NCBI GenBank assembly: GCA_050260095.1
Contig: JBLNBQ010000142.1
Location: forward strand, 1 to 64,000
Direction: 5' to 3'
DNA: 64,000 nucleotides
From: JBLNBQ01 sp050260095
Lineage (GTDB): Bacteria > Bacillota > UBA5301 > DYFA01
Shown here: positions 32,067 through 40,276 of the stretch, piece by piece
How positions within the stretch are numbered: the first letter of the stretch is position 1
Layout of the letters: each line of letters starts with the position of its first letter
The notes under the pieces: model-generated
Databases searched by the model: none
The model's input: only the letters and a program-made list of their open reading frames with translations
Told to the model about the DNA's origin: nothing
Made by a program: the position numbers and the translations under genes

Positions 32067-32204
32067 GGTTTTCTCCTGCCTATTGCAGGAAAGCCCGCGG
32101 GGGACGAGAATTATGAGCGCAAGCCTGGAGGCAGGGGGCGGGCGGCTGGGGCCGGCGGGGGCAACCCCGCGGCGAACTCGTTCGTTTCTTGCGGCGGCTC
32201 ATGG

Positions 32205-32226
32205 CCCGGTGGCGCGCGCCACCGGG
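32205..32226. terminator. Perfect palindrome between convergent purD and rqcH
   Basis: A 22-bp perfect palindrome (11-bp arms, beginning CCCGGTGGCGC) lies just after the rqcH stop and about 140 bp after purD. Its position suggests a bidirectional terminator, although neither flank has a strong T run. The remaining stretch at 32067-32204 shows only a small CCTGC/GCAGG hairpin after purD and no gene. Confidence 0.5.
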
Positions 32227-32230
32227 TCTC

Positions 32231-34090
32231 CTATTTCCGGCGGGCCGGGGGCGGCTCGGCGTCCGCCGCGGCCAAAGGGGCGCTGCGCAAGCGTTCGACC
32301 AGGGCCGGATCGGGCGTTACGAAGACTGTGCGGTGGTGGTCGTAGAGCACCTGTCCGGGTCCGCCGCCGGGTGTCTTGCGCACGTGGCGCCGGAGGGTGT
32401 AGTCCACCGGCACCTGGGTGCTCGCCCGCCCTTCACTGTGGTAGGCGGCGAGCTGGGCGGCTTCGAGGATGGAGGAGGCCGGCGCGGGAGCCTCGTTCGG
32501 CAGGCGCACGATGACGTGGGCGCCGGGCAGGTCCTTGACGTGGAGCCAGACGTCCCAGGGAGCCCCGCTGTGCAGGGTCAGCCGGTCGTTCTCGCGGCTC
32601 GTGCGGCCGACCAGGATCTCCAGCCCGTCCGAAGACCAGTAGCGCCGGGGGGCGAAGCTCCGCCCAGCCGGGGCTGGCGGCGCCTTGCGGGGGCGCCCGG
32701 CCGGGCCTTTGTCAGGACGCTTTGCCGGAGCCGGTCTGCCGCTCGCAGGCAGCTCCTCGCTCAGTTCGGCCAACTCCCGCAGGGTTGCGGCGTCGAGAAC
32801 CTCCAGCCGGAGCAGGCGGAGTTCGGCCAGGGCGGCGGCGGTCTCGGCGAGCCGGGAGGCCGCTTCCTTCAGCCCCCGCTTGGCCTTGCGATAGCGGGCG
32901 AAGTAGTGCTGGGCGTTCTCCTGAGGCGAGAGGCGGGGGTCCAACTGGACCTCGAGCGCCCCGGGTTCGCCGTAAGCTTCCCCGGTGAACGAGGTGGCGC
33001 CGCGGGGGATGCGCGCCAAGTTCGCCAGCAGGACATCGCCGCAGCGCCGGAGGTCTTCGGCGCCCTCCGCCCGGGAGAGGTCCTGGACCTGCGCCGCGTG
33101 GCGCCGGGACACCCGGGCGATCTCCCCGTCCAGGCGGTGCAACAGCGCCTGCCGGGTCCGCTCCAGGCGCTCCCGACCGACTCTCTCCCCGAAGACCAGC
33201 GTGATCGCCCCGCTGAGCGAGACCGCCGGTTCAGCGACGGAGCCGGTGGGCGCCGGAGCGGCGAAGGCCCAGAAATCGCGGGGCCGGCCCGCCTCGCGGT
33301 AGAGGGTGGGCGAGAAGCGCCCTTCGGCGACGGCCGCCCCGAAGTCGGCCAGCGCCCGGTGCAGGCTGGCGAGGTCGCCCTGGGTCAGACTGCCGCACAG
33401 CGCCTCGGGGTCGAGGTTGCAGCGTCGCAGCAGGAAACGGGCCGCCCACGGGCCAAGGCCGCCGAGGTTCCGTTGCAGTGCGGCACGCGCCGGCGCCTCC
33501 GGCGCGGCCAGACCGAGGGCCCGGGTCAGATAGGCGAGGGTGGCCTCGGTGGGCGGAGGGGCGACGGGGCGGGGCGGGACGTACGCTGCGCCGATCACCA
33601 GCCGGGCGCTGGGCCCCTCGCCGGCGGCCGGAGGGCGCAGAGCGCCGAGGAGCAGCCCGCGCCCGTCGACCAGCAGCACGTTGGCCTGGGTCCCGAGCAG
33701 TTCGTAGACCAGCGCGTAGCGGCGGCGCGGGAATTCGTCGGACGGGCCAACGAGGGCGAAAGCAAGTTGGCGCTCCCAAGGGGCCTGGGTGACCGCTTCG
33801 ATCCTGCAGCCCAGCAGGTGTTTCCGCAGGAGCAGCACGAAGGGCGGCGCCGCGACGGGCGGGTTTGGCTCGGGGCGGCCTTTGCCCCGGGCTCCCTCCG
33901 CAGGCGCTAGGTGCACCCGGCTTAAGGGTCCCTCCACCGAGAGGACGAGGGCGAAGTCCTGATTTCCCACCCGCACGCCGAAGACGAGTTCGGCTGGAGT
34001 GACCGCGCCGATCCGGTCGCAGCGCGCGCCGGAGAGAGCAGTGGACATTTCGTTGGCGAGAGCGGCGAAGACCGCGGCGTCGAAGGGCAT
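32231..34090 (-). CDS. rqcH: RqcH (Rqc2/NFACT) ribosome quality-control protein
   Basis: RqcH binds obstructed 50S subunits and recruits tRNA-Ala to add C-terminal alanine tails. The 619-residue protein has the NFACT-N domain starting MPFDAAVFAAL, a central helical region, and the C-terminal NFACT-R domain with DVWLHVKDLPGAHVIVR and VPVDYT. The start at 34090 has CCTGAGGTG six bases upstream and aligns with B. subtilis RqcH; upstream in-frame codons would run past the promoter. The DR pair that contacts tRNA (D97-R98 in B. subtilis) reads ER here, in PWERQL. It is the positional counterpart of yloA. Confidence 0.93.
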   Translation of the reverse strand: MPFDAAVFAALANEMSTALSGARCDRIGAVTPAELVFGVRVGNQDFALVLSVEGPLSRVHLAPAEGARGKGRPEPNPPVAAPPFVLLLRKHLLGCRIEAVTQAPWERQLAFALVGPSDEFPRRRYALVYELLGTQANVLLVDGRGLLLGALRPPAAGEGPSARLVIGAAYVPPRPVAPPPTEATLAYLTRALGLAAPEAPARAALQRNLGGLGPWAARFLLRRCNLDPEALCGSLTQGDLASLHRALADFGAAVAEGRFSPTLYREAGRPRDFWAFAAPAPTGSVAEPAVSLSGAITLVFGERVGRERLERTRQALLHRLDGEIARVSRRHAAQVQDLSRAEGAEDLRRCGDVLLANLARIPRGATSFTGEAYGEPGALEVQLDPRLSPQENAQHYFARYRKAKRGLKEAASRLAETAAALAELRLLRLEVLDAATLRELAELSEELPASGRPAPAKRPDKGPAGRPRKAPPAPAGRSFAPRRYWSSDGLEILVGRTSRENDRLTLHSGAPWDVWLHVKDLPGAHVIVRLPNEAPAPASSILEAAQLAAYHSEGRASTQVPVDYTLRRHVRKTPGGGPGQVLYDHHRTVFVTPDPALVERLRSAPLAAADAEPPPARRK

Positions 34091-34108
34091 GGCAGGCACC
34101 TCAGGGCC

Positions 34109-34137
34109 AGTATACCATCGGCCCTCGACCCGGACAA
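34109..34137 (-). promoter_or_regulatory. Promoter of rqcH
   Basis: Read on the - strand, TTGTCC (34132-34137) and TATACT (34109-34114) have 17-bp spacing. Transcription would start near 34102, giving a leader of about 12 nt that still includes the GAGGTG ribosome binding site. Confidence 0.75.
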
Positions 34138-34220
34138 TGCCGCGTTTTCCCGCCCCAGCGCCGTCCCGCAGAGGAGGAGCCGGGTGTGCCAGCGAGAAGT
34201 AAGCCGGGGGAGGGACGCCA

Positions 34221-34883
34221 GTGGAACGTGTGGCAGTAATGCTGGTGGCGCTGTTCCTGTTGGTTGGGGCCACAGTTGCCCGGGTGGCGGCTGCGGAGCC
34301 GTCCGGCGGGGAGGCGGTCGGCCGGGGCTTGCTCTACCTGCAGCTCGGGCTGCAGGAGATGGCGCTCAGTCAATTGGAGGCGGCCGCACAGCGGGAAGGG
34401 GCGTCCGCCGACACCTTGGTGCTGTACGGCCTTCTGCTGGAGGTCACCGGGCGGACCGGCAAGGCCGCCGAAGTCCTGGCCGCGGCCGAACGGCGGGTGG
34501 AGAGCGAAGGCGGGGCGAGCCTCACCGCCGCCGAGGTGAGGACCTTCGCGGCCGGGGCGCTGGCCGCGGGCGGCGCGACGGGCGAAGCCAGCCAGAAGTA
34601 TGCGTCCGCGGTGGCCGACGAGGCCGGCCTCGGCCTGGCGCACGCCGGGCTGGCGGCGCTGCTCGACGCCCAGGGTCAAGCGACCCAGGCCATTAAAGAA
34701 TACGAGCGGTATCTCGAGCTGAGTCCCGACGACGGCGCAGCGTGGGCCGCCCTGGGGCGGCTGTACGCGTCCGGCGGGCGCACCGCTGAAGCCATCGAAG
34801 CCCTTGAACGGGCGCTCCGGTTGAATCCCGGCCTCTCCGGCGCGGTCGAGTTGATGCACCGCTTGAAGGAACAGGCCGAATAG
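34221..34883 (+). CDS. Secreted TPR-repeat protein
   Basis: The 220-residue protein begins with a signal peptide (cleavage likely after VAAA at residue 25) and then contains helical repeats. The last two are clear tetratricopeptide repeats (about residues 150-215), with ALGRLYASGGRTAEAIEALERAL. It presumably acts outside the membrane as a protein-interaction module; the partner is unknown. The start is GTG with GGGGGAGGG at 34206-34214. A strong terminator follows, so it is probably monocistronic. I do not recognise an orthologue. Confidence 0.75.
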   Translation: MERVAVMLVALFLLVGATVARVAAAEPSGGEAVGRGLLYLQLGLQEMALSQLEAAAQREGASADTLVLYGLLLEVTGRTGKAAEVLAAAERRVESEGGASLTAAEVRTFAAGALAAGGATGEASQKYASAVADEAGLGLAHAGLAALLDAQGQATQAIKEYERYLELSPDDGAAWAALGRLYASGGRTAEAIEALERALRLNPGLSGAVELMHRLKEQAE

Positions 34884-34931
34884 CGGCGCCCCGGGCGGTC
34901 GGTTCATCCGCTGCAACCAGGTCTAGCTGGG

Positions 34932-34964
34932 AAGATGCGCTGCGCAGGCGCATCTTTTCTTTTC
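34932..34964 (+). terminator. Terminator after the TPR gene
   Basis: A nine-pair stem (34932-34940 with 34948-34956) with a 7-nt loop runs into TTTTCTTTTCC. It isolates the TPR gene from the cation ATPase gene downstream. Confidence 0.9.
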
Positions 34965-35003
34965 CTCGCGAATAAGGATTGACGCGAAGGCGGGGTGACC
35001 TGT

Positions 35004-37739
35004 GTGGCGGAGAACCAATGGCACTCCCTGTCCGCGGCCGGGGTGGCGGAGGCGCTGGAGACGGACCCGGAGGCGGGCTTGGGTGAGCGGGAGGCGGCCA
35101 GGCGGCTGTCGCGATGGGGGCGGAACTCCCTCGAGGTCGAGCGGAAGATCCAACCCTGGCGGCTTTTCCTCAGCCAGTTCTCCGACTTCATGGTGCTGGT
35201 GCTGCTCGGCGCCACGGTGGTCTCGGCTCTCCTGGGGGAGACGCTCGACGCCATAACCATCCTGGTCATCGTGCTCATCAACGGGGTGCTCGGGTTCATC
35301 CAGGAGTATCGCGCCGAGCGGTGCCTGGAAGCGCTGCGGGAACTCTCCGCCCCGGTCGGGCGGGTCGTGCGCGGCGGGCAGCGGCAGACGGTGCCCGCCG
35401 ACCAACTGGTGCCCGGAGACGTGGTCCTGCTGGCGACGGGTGACCGGGTGCCGGCCGACCTGCGCCTGACCGAGGCGGTGGCCCTCGAGGTCGACGAAGC
35501 CGCTCTGACGGGCGAATCGAGTCCCGTGGCCAAAACCACGGAACCCCTGGCGCAGCGGGACTTGCCGCTCGCCGACCGCCGCAACCTGGCCTTTCTGGGT
35601 ACGCTGGTCACCCGGGGTCACGGCCGGGGGCTGGTGGTGGCCACCGGCGCGGCGACCCAGATGGGCCGCATCGCGCACCTCATCGCCCGGGCGGACGACC
35701 AGACGACGCCCCTGCAGCGCCGCCTCGAGGAGCTCGGGCGCTGGCTGGTCTTCGGGTGCCTGGTGATCTGCGTGGGCGTCTTCGCGATGGGCGTGGCCCA
35801 GGGACGGCCGGTGCGGGGCATGTTCCTCACCGCCGTGAGCCTGGCCGTGGCGGCCATCCCCGAAGGGCTGCCGGCGATCGTGACGGTGGCGTTGGCCCTC
35901 GGAGTGCAGCGGATGAGCCGGCGCGGCGCCATCATCCGGCGCCTGCCGGCCGTGGAGACGCTGGGCTGCACCACGGTCATCTGCGCCGACAAGACCGGGA
36001 CCCTGACCCGCAACGAGATGACGCTTCGGCAGCTCTGGGCGGGCGGGCGGCTCTACGAGGCGGAGGGCCTCGGCTACGCCCCGGAGGGCGGCTTCACCGA
36101 GGGCGGCCGGCCCGTGAGCGCCGGAGGCCTGCGCCTGCTCCGGCAAGCGCTCGAAGTGGGCCTGCTCTGCAACACGGCGACCTTGGTGCCGCCCGCCCGG
36201 AAACGCCGGGGGGGCGCCGGTTGGCGCGTCGAAGGCGACCCGACCGAGGGCGCCCTCCTGGTGGCGGCGGCCAAGGCCGGGCTGACCCGGTCCGCCTACG
36301 AAAAGCGGCTGCGGCTGGCCGGCGAAGTTCCTTTCTCCGCCGAACGCCGCCGGATGACGATGGTCTGGGATCAGCCCGGAGGCGTGCGCCACATCTACCT
36401 CAAGGGCGCCCTCGACGTCGTGCTGGAGCGGTGCCGGGAGGTGGCCCTCGAAGAGGGCGACGCGCCTCTGACGGCGGCGCGCCGGGCGGAACTCCTGGCG
36501 GTGGGCGAGCGGATGGCGGGCGACGGCCTGCGCGTGCTCGGGCTGGCCGTGCGCCAGGACCGGCCCGGCGGCCCCGCGGCACCGGCGGCCGGCCCCGAAG
36601 AGGGCTGGGAGAGAGACCTCGTGTTCGCCGGCATCGTCGGGCTGCACGACCCGCCCCGCCCCGAAGCGGCTCAGGCGATCCGCATCGCCCGCCGGGCTGG
36701 AGTCCGTACGCTCATGATCACCGGCGACCACGCGCTGACCGCAGCCTCGGTCGCCGCCGAGCTGGGGCTGAGCGCTCCGGGAGCCCCGGTGGTCACCGGC
36801 GGCGAGCTGGAGCGCCTGAGCGATGCGGCGCTGCAGAAAACGGTGCAGCGGGTCTTGGTCTACGCACGGGTCTCACCCGAACACAAGCTGCGGTTGGTGA
36901 AGGCGCTCCAGGCCAATGCCGAGGTCGTGGCTATGACGGGGGACGGCGTGAACGACGCGCCCGCCATCAGCCAGGCGGCCATCGGCATCTCAATGGGCCT
37001 CGCCGGCACCGACGTGGCCAAAGAGGCCTCCGACATGGTGCTCTCCGACGACAACTACGCCACCATCGTCGGCGCGGTCGAGGAGGGGCGGCGGATCTAC
37101 GAGAACATCCGCAAGTTCATCCGCTACCTGCTGACGGGAAACGTGGGCGAAGTCCTGGCGATGGCCATGGCGGTCGCGCTGAACCTGCCTCTTCCCCTGA
37201 TCGCGATCCAGATCCTCTGGATGAACCTGGTCACCGACGGCCTGCCCGCGCTGGCGCTCGGGGTGGACCAGGTGGGGGCCGACGTGATGGCGAGCCCGCC
37301 CCGCCGGGCCGGGGAAGGCATCTTCAGCGGCGGGATGTTCGGGCGGATCCTGACCACGGGCACGCTCATCGGCGTCACCACGGTTGGCGTCTTCCTCTTC
37401 GGTCTCTCGTCCGGGTACCCGGTGGCCAGGGCGCGCACCATCGCCTTCACCACCCTCGTCCTGGCACAACTTTTGTACGTCTTCCGCTGCCGCGACAACC
37501 CCCGCGGCTTCGAACTCCAGCTTTTCGGCAACCCGGCGCTCCTGGCCGCCACGGGGCTCAGCCTCGCCATGCAGCTGGCGGTCATCTACCTGCCGCCGCT
37601 CGCCCGCGTCTTCGGCACGGCGCCCCTGGCGGCGCCCGATTGGTTCGTGATCCTGGTCGCGGCCGGTTACGCCAGCATCGTGGGGGACCTCCGCCCGCAC
37701 CGCGCCCTGCGACGGGCCGCCGCGAGGACTGCCGGCTGA
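35004..37739 (+). CDS. P-type Ca2+-transporting ATPase
   Basis: The 911-residue P2A-type pump exports Ca2+ (or possibly Mn2+) at the cost of ATP. The phosphorylated aspartate is D329 in DKTGTLT. TGES in the actuator domain, PEGLPA in helix M4, TGDGVNDAPA in the hinge and ILWMNLVTDGLPALALG in M6 are all present, and the M4 and M6 residues fit a SERCA-like ion site. GTG 35004 has GGGGTG six bases upstream; a GTG at 34995 is an alternative. It matches B. subtilis YloB in sequence pattern and position. The last hydrophobic segments are complete. Confidence 0.93.
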   Translation: MAENQWHSLSAAGVAEALETDPEAGLGEREAARRLSRWGRNSLEVERKIQPWRLFLSQFSDFMVLVLLGATVVSALLGETLDAITILVIVLINGVLGFIQEYRAERCLEALRELSAPVGRVVRGGQRQTVPADQLVPGDVVLLATGDRVPADLRLTEAVALEVDEAALTGESSPVAKTTEPLAQRDLPLADRRNLAFLGTLVTRGHGRGLVVATGAATQMGRIAHLIARADDQTTPLQRRLEELGRWLVFGCLVICVGVFAMGVAQGRPVRGMFLTAVSLAVAAIPEGLPAIVTVALALGVQRMSRRGAIIRRLPAVETLGCTTVICADKTGTLTRNEMTLRQLWAGGRLYEAEGLGYAPEGGFTEGGRPVSAGGLRLLRQALEVGLLCNTATLVPPARKRRGGAGWRVEGDPTEGALLVAAAKAGLTRSAYEKRLRLAGEVPFSAERRRMTMVWDQPGGVRHIYLKGALDVVLERCREVALEEGDAPLTAARRAELLAVGERMAGDGLRVLGLAVRQDRPGGPAAPAAGPEEGWERDLVFAGIVGLHDPPRPEAAQAIRIARRAGVRTLMITGDHALTAASVAAELGLSAPGAPVVTGGELERLSDAALQKTVQRVLVYARVSPEHKLRLVKALQANAEVVAMTGDGVNDAPAISQAAIGISMGLAGTDVAKEASDMVLSDDNYATIVGAVEEGRRIYENIRKFIRYLLTGNVGEVLAMAMAVALNLPLPLIAIQILWMNLVTDGLPALALGVDQVGADVMASPPRRAGEGIFSGGMFGRILTTGTLIGVTTVGVFLFGLSSGYPVARARTIAFTTLVLAQLLYVFRCRDNPRGFELQLFGNPALLAATGLSLAMQLAVIYLPPLARVFGTAPLAAPDWFVILVAAGYASIVGDLRPHRALRRAAARTAG

Positions 37740-37853
37740 GTCCCAAATTGGAAAATATCGGCGTGACGAGGAGGAGTTTTCTGAGGTTGGTTGAATAAGA
37801 GCCGTTGAGCAGGCGGATTCTTACGCGGTGGTGTCACTGAAGGAGCGCGTTCG

Positions 37854-38729
37854 ATGGTCAGGAGCATGACGGGTTTTGGCCGCGGCGAGGCTGTGCGTGG
37901 AAGCTACCACGTCACGGTCGAGGTGCGCACCGTCAATCACCGCTTTCTCGACACGTCTGTCCGCCTGCCGAAGAGCCTCGCCGGGTTCGAAGAGAAGCTG
38001 CGGAGCCTGGTGCAGGGGCGTCTCGGGCGGGGCCGCGTCGAGGTCCAGGTGGCGCTGGAGGAGTCGGGCGAAGGCCACCAAACGGTCAAGGTCGACGTGG
38101 CGCTGGCTCGGCGCTACCATGCCGCTCTCTCCCGGCTCCAACAGGAACTGGGGCTGGTTGACCAGCCGACGCTCGCCGCTTTGGTGGACATGCCTGGAGT
38201 GCTCGTCACCGAGGAGACCATCGACGTCGAGGCGCTGTCCGCCGCACTGGAAGAGGCGGCCGATGGTGCCCTGGCCGAGGTGCAGCGGATGCGGGAGGCG
38301 GAAGGGCGGCGCTTGGCGGCCGACCTGAGCGAGCGGGTGGGCTTGATCGAAGAGGCACTGCGCGCGATCGAAACGCGGGCGCCCGAGGTCAGCCAGGAAT
38401 TCCGCCAGCGCCTGGAGGCGCGCATCCGGGAGGCGCTGGGCGAGGTGCCGGTCGATGAGGCCCGCCTTTTGCAGGAGGTCGCCATCGTGGCCGACCGGGG
38501 TTTTATCGCCGAGGAGATCGTGCGGCTCCGGAGCCATCTGGTGGAGACCCGGGCCACGCTGGCGGAAGAGGCGGCGGTCGGCCGCAAGCTCGATTTCCTT
38601 CTCCAGGAGATGAACCGTGAGATCAACACCATCGGGTCGAAGGCCAACGACGTGGCCATCGCCCGGCAGGTGATTTCCGTGAAGGCGGAACTCGAGAAGA
38701 TTCGTGAGCAAGTGCAGAACCTGGAATAG
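37854..38729 (+). CDS. YicC-family endoribonuclease (YloC)
   Basis: The 291-residue protein begins with the family hallmark SMTGFGRGE and ends with the conserved EMNREINTIGSKAND stretch and a helical tail. YicC proteins are endoribonucleases in recent work on E. coli and B. subtilis. It heads a close run of genes, remA-gmk-rpoZ-coaBC-priA, as yloC does in B. subtilis. AAGGAG at 37840-37845 sets the start. The 114-nt gap upstream has no convincing promoter. Confidence 0.93.
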   Translation: MVRSMTGFGRGEAVRGSYHVTVEVRTVNHRFLDTSVRLPKSLAGFEEKLRSLVQGRLGRGRVEVQVALEESGEGHQTVKVDVALARRYHAALSRLQQELGLVDQPTLAALVDMPGVLVTEETIDVEALSAALEEAADGALAEVQRMREAEGRRLAADLSERVGLIEEALRAIETRAPEVSQEFRQRLEARIREALGEVPVDEARLLQEVAIVADRGFIAEEIVRLRSHLVETRATLAEEAAVGRKLDFLLQEMNREINTIGSKANDVAIARQVISVKAELEKIREQVQNLE

Positions 38730-38758
38730 TCCAGGTGGGGAGAAGGAGGTGAACACGA

Positions 38759-39067
38759 ATGGCACTACCGAAGTTGACCCCGGAGGAAAAGAAGAAGGCC
38801 TTGCGCAAGGCGCAGGACATGCGGAGCAAGCGGGCCGAGATTCGCCGCCGTCTTAAGGAAGGCGGGATCACCCTGGCCGAAGTGCTCCGCCGGGACAACG
38901 ACGAGGTGATCGCCCGCATGCGTGTGGCGTATCTCCTGGAATCGCTCCCGAAGGTGGGCAGGGTCACGACCCGCAAGATCATGGAGGAGATCGGCATCGA
39001 CGAGAGCCGGCGCGTCCAGGGTCTGGGGCAGCGTCAGCGCGGTGCGTTGCTCGCCAAGCTCGGGTAG
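38759..39067 (+). CDS. mihF: Integration host factor, actinobacterial type (mIHF)
   Basis: The 102-residue basic protein matches mycobacterial IHF along its length: [18 protein letters not shown] at the start, [11 protein letters not shown], a helix-hairpin-helix-like [18 protein letters not shown] and the end [14 protein letters not shown]. mIHF is a nucleoid protein that bends DNA as a monomer and is unrelated to proteobacterial IHF. It has the strongest ribosome binding site seen here (AAGGAGGTGA). In Actinobacteria mihF precedes gmk-rpoZ, and here it sits one gene before gmk, with remA between them. Confidence 0.94.
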   Translation: MALPKLTPEEKKKALRKAQDMRSKRAEIRRRLKEGGITLAEVLRRDNDEVIARMRVAYLLESLPKVGRVTTRKIMEEIGIDESRRVQGLGQRQRGALLAKLG

Positions 39068-39083
39068 TGACGGGAGGACACCA

Positions 39084-39350
39084 ATGGACATCAGACTAAT
39101 CAACATTGGTTTCGGCAACATCGTGGCGGCCAACCGCATCGTAGCGATTGTCAGCCCAGAGTCCGCACCAATCAAGCGGATCATCCAGGAGGCACGCGAT
39201 CGGGGGATGCTGATCGACGCGACGTATGGACGGCGGACCCGGGCGGTGGTCATCACCGACTCCGATCACGTCGTCCTCTCGGCGGTGCAGCCGGAAACGG
39301 TGGCACATCGGCTGATCTCGAAAGACACAGGCGTCGACGTGTCCGACTAG
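39084..39350 (+). CDS. remA: RemA-type DNA-binding regulator (DUF370)
   Basis: The 88-residue protein matches RemA, which in B. subtilis forms DNA-wrapping oligomeric rings and activates matrix and osmoprotection genes. The pattern INIGFGNIV, the conserved basic region [19 protein letters not shown] and the length fit. GGGAGG just upstream supports the ATG. It lies between mihF and gmk, so two nucleoid-type proteins are adjacent. Confidence 0.94.
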   Translation: MDIRLINIGFGNIVAANRIVAIVSPESAPIKRIIQEARDRGMLIDATYGRRTRAVVITDSDHVVLSAVQPETVAHRLISKDTGVDVSD

Positions 39351-39361
39351 GGAAGGCAGAT

Positions 39362-40012
39362 ATGCATCAGAGTGATGGGGGGAGGCACGGTTTGCTCCTG
39401 GTGGTCTCCGGACCGTCGGGCGTGGGAAAGAACACGGTGCTGAACGCGCTGATCGCCGCGAACCCCCAGATCAGGTATTCAATTTCAGCCACGACCCGCC
39501 CACCCCGGTCAGGGGAGGCTCATGGGCAGCACTACTTCTTCCTCTCCGAGGAGGAGTTCGCCAGCCGTGTCGCCGCCCAGGACTTCCTGGAGTGGGCGGA
39601 CTTTTGCGGCCATCGTTACGGCACGCCCCGGTCCTTCGTGGAGGAGTGCCTGGCTGCCGGGCGCCACGTGGTGCTCGACATCGACGTCCAGGGGGCGCTC
39701 AAGGTCCGGCAGGCGATGCCCGAAGCGGTGCTGGTATTTATGATGCCGCCATCCTGGGAGGAGCTGGAGGCGCGCATCCGCGCCCGCGGCACGGACACCG
39801 AAGAGAAGATCCGGCGACGGCTCGAGACGGCGCACCGGGAGATCCTCGCCGTGCCGAGCTACGACTACGTGATCTGGAACGAGGACGTGGCCTGTTCCGC
39901 GCAGGAACTGCAGGCGATCCTCACGGCGGAGCGGTGCCGGGCGAAACGGCTCGCCCGCCACGAGTTGGACCGGTTCTTCGCAGGAAATCCCGATACTCTG
40001 CATAATTTTTGA
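39362..40012 (+). CDS. gmk: Guanylate kinase
   Basis: The 216-residue enzyme phosphorylates GMP. The P-loop is GPSGVGKNT near residue 18, followed by SATTRPPRSGE and DIDVQGA of the GMP-binding domain. The P-loop carries N where many orthologues have S (GKST), a conservative change. It ends 45 bp before rpoZ. Confidence 0.97.
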   Translation: MHQSDGGRHGLLLVVSGPSGVGKNTVLNALIAANPQIRYSISATTRPPRSGEAHGQHYFFLSEEEFASRVAAQDFLEWADFCGHRYGTPRSFVEECLAAGRHVVLDIDVQGALKVRQAMPEAVLVFMMPPSWEELEARIRARGTDTEEKIRRRLETAHREILAVPSYDYVIWNEDVACSAQELQAILTAERCRAKRLARHELDRFFAGNPDTLHNF

Positions 40013-40057
40013 CAGGATAAGCATCATTCACTCAGTCGCAAAGGGGTCGACGAACAC

Positions 40058-40264
40058 ATGATGGAGCCTTCGCTGGACCTTTTGATGAAGAAGGTCGGCA
40101 GCAAGTACGCGTTGGTGGTCACGGCAGCCAAACGGGCCCGGCAGATCATGGGCGGCGAGGGCAGCCTCGTGCCGTCTGCGAGCGAAAAAGCCGTGTCGGT
40201 GGCGCTCGAGGAGATCGCCAACGACCAGGTCCGGTGCGAGCAGTCGCGTTCAGGCATCAAGTAG
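40058..40264 (+). CDS. rpoZ: RNA polymerase omega subunit
   Basis: The 68-residue protein has the omega pattern: an N-terminal LDLLMKKVGSKYALVVTAAKRAR segment and a second helix ending in SVALEEIANDQV. It assists RNA polymerase assembly. The position between gmk and coaBC is conserved in Gram-positives. The start may be either of two adjacent ATG codons. Confidence 0.95.
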   Translation: MMEPSLDLLMKKVGSKYALVVTAAKRARQIMGGEGSLVPSASEKAVSVALEEIANDQVRCEQSRSGIK

Positions 40265-40276
40265 GTCCCGCGGGCG

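Noticed and set aside
32067..32204. Possible riboswitch or small gene after purD
   Set aside because: There are GC-rich hairpins and a short frame, but no match to a riboswitch core that I know, no following + strand gene to control, and no ribosome binding site.
37740..37853. Promoter or small gene between the Ca2+ ATPase gene and yicC
   Set aside because: Several TTG and AT-rich hexamers occur, but no pair has good spacing, and the only short frame (11 codons) has no support.
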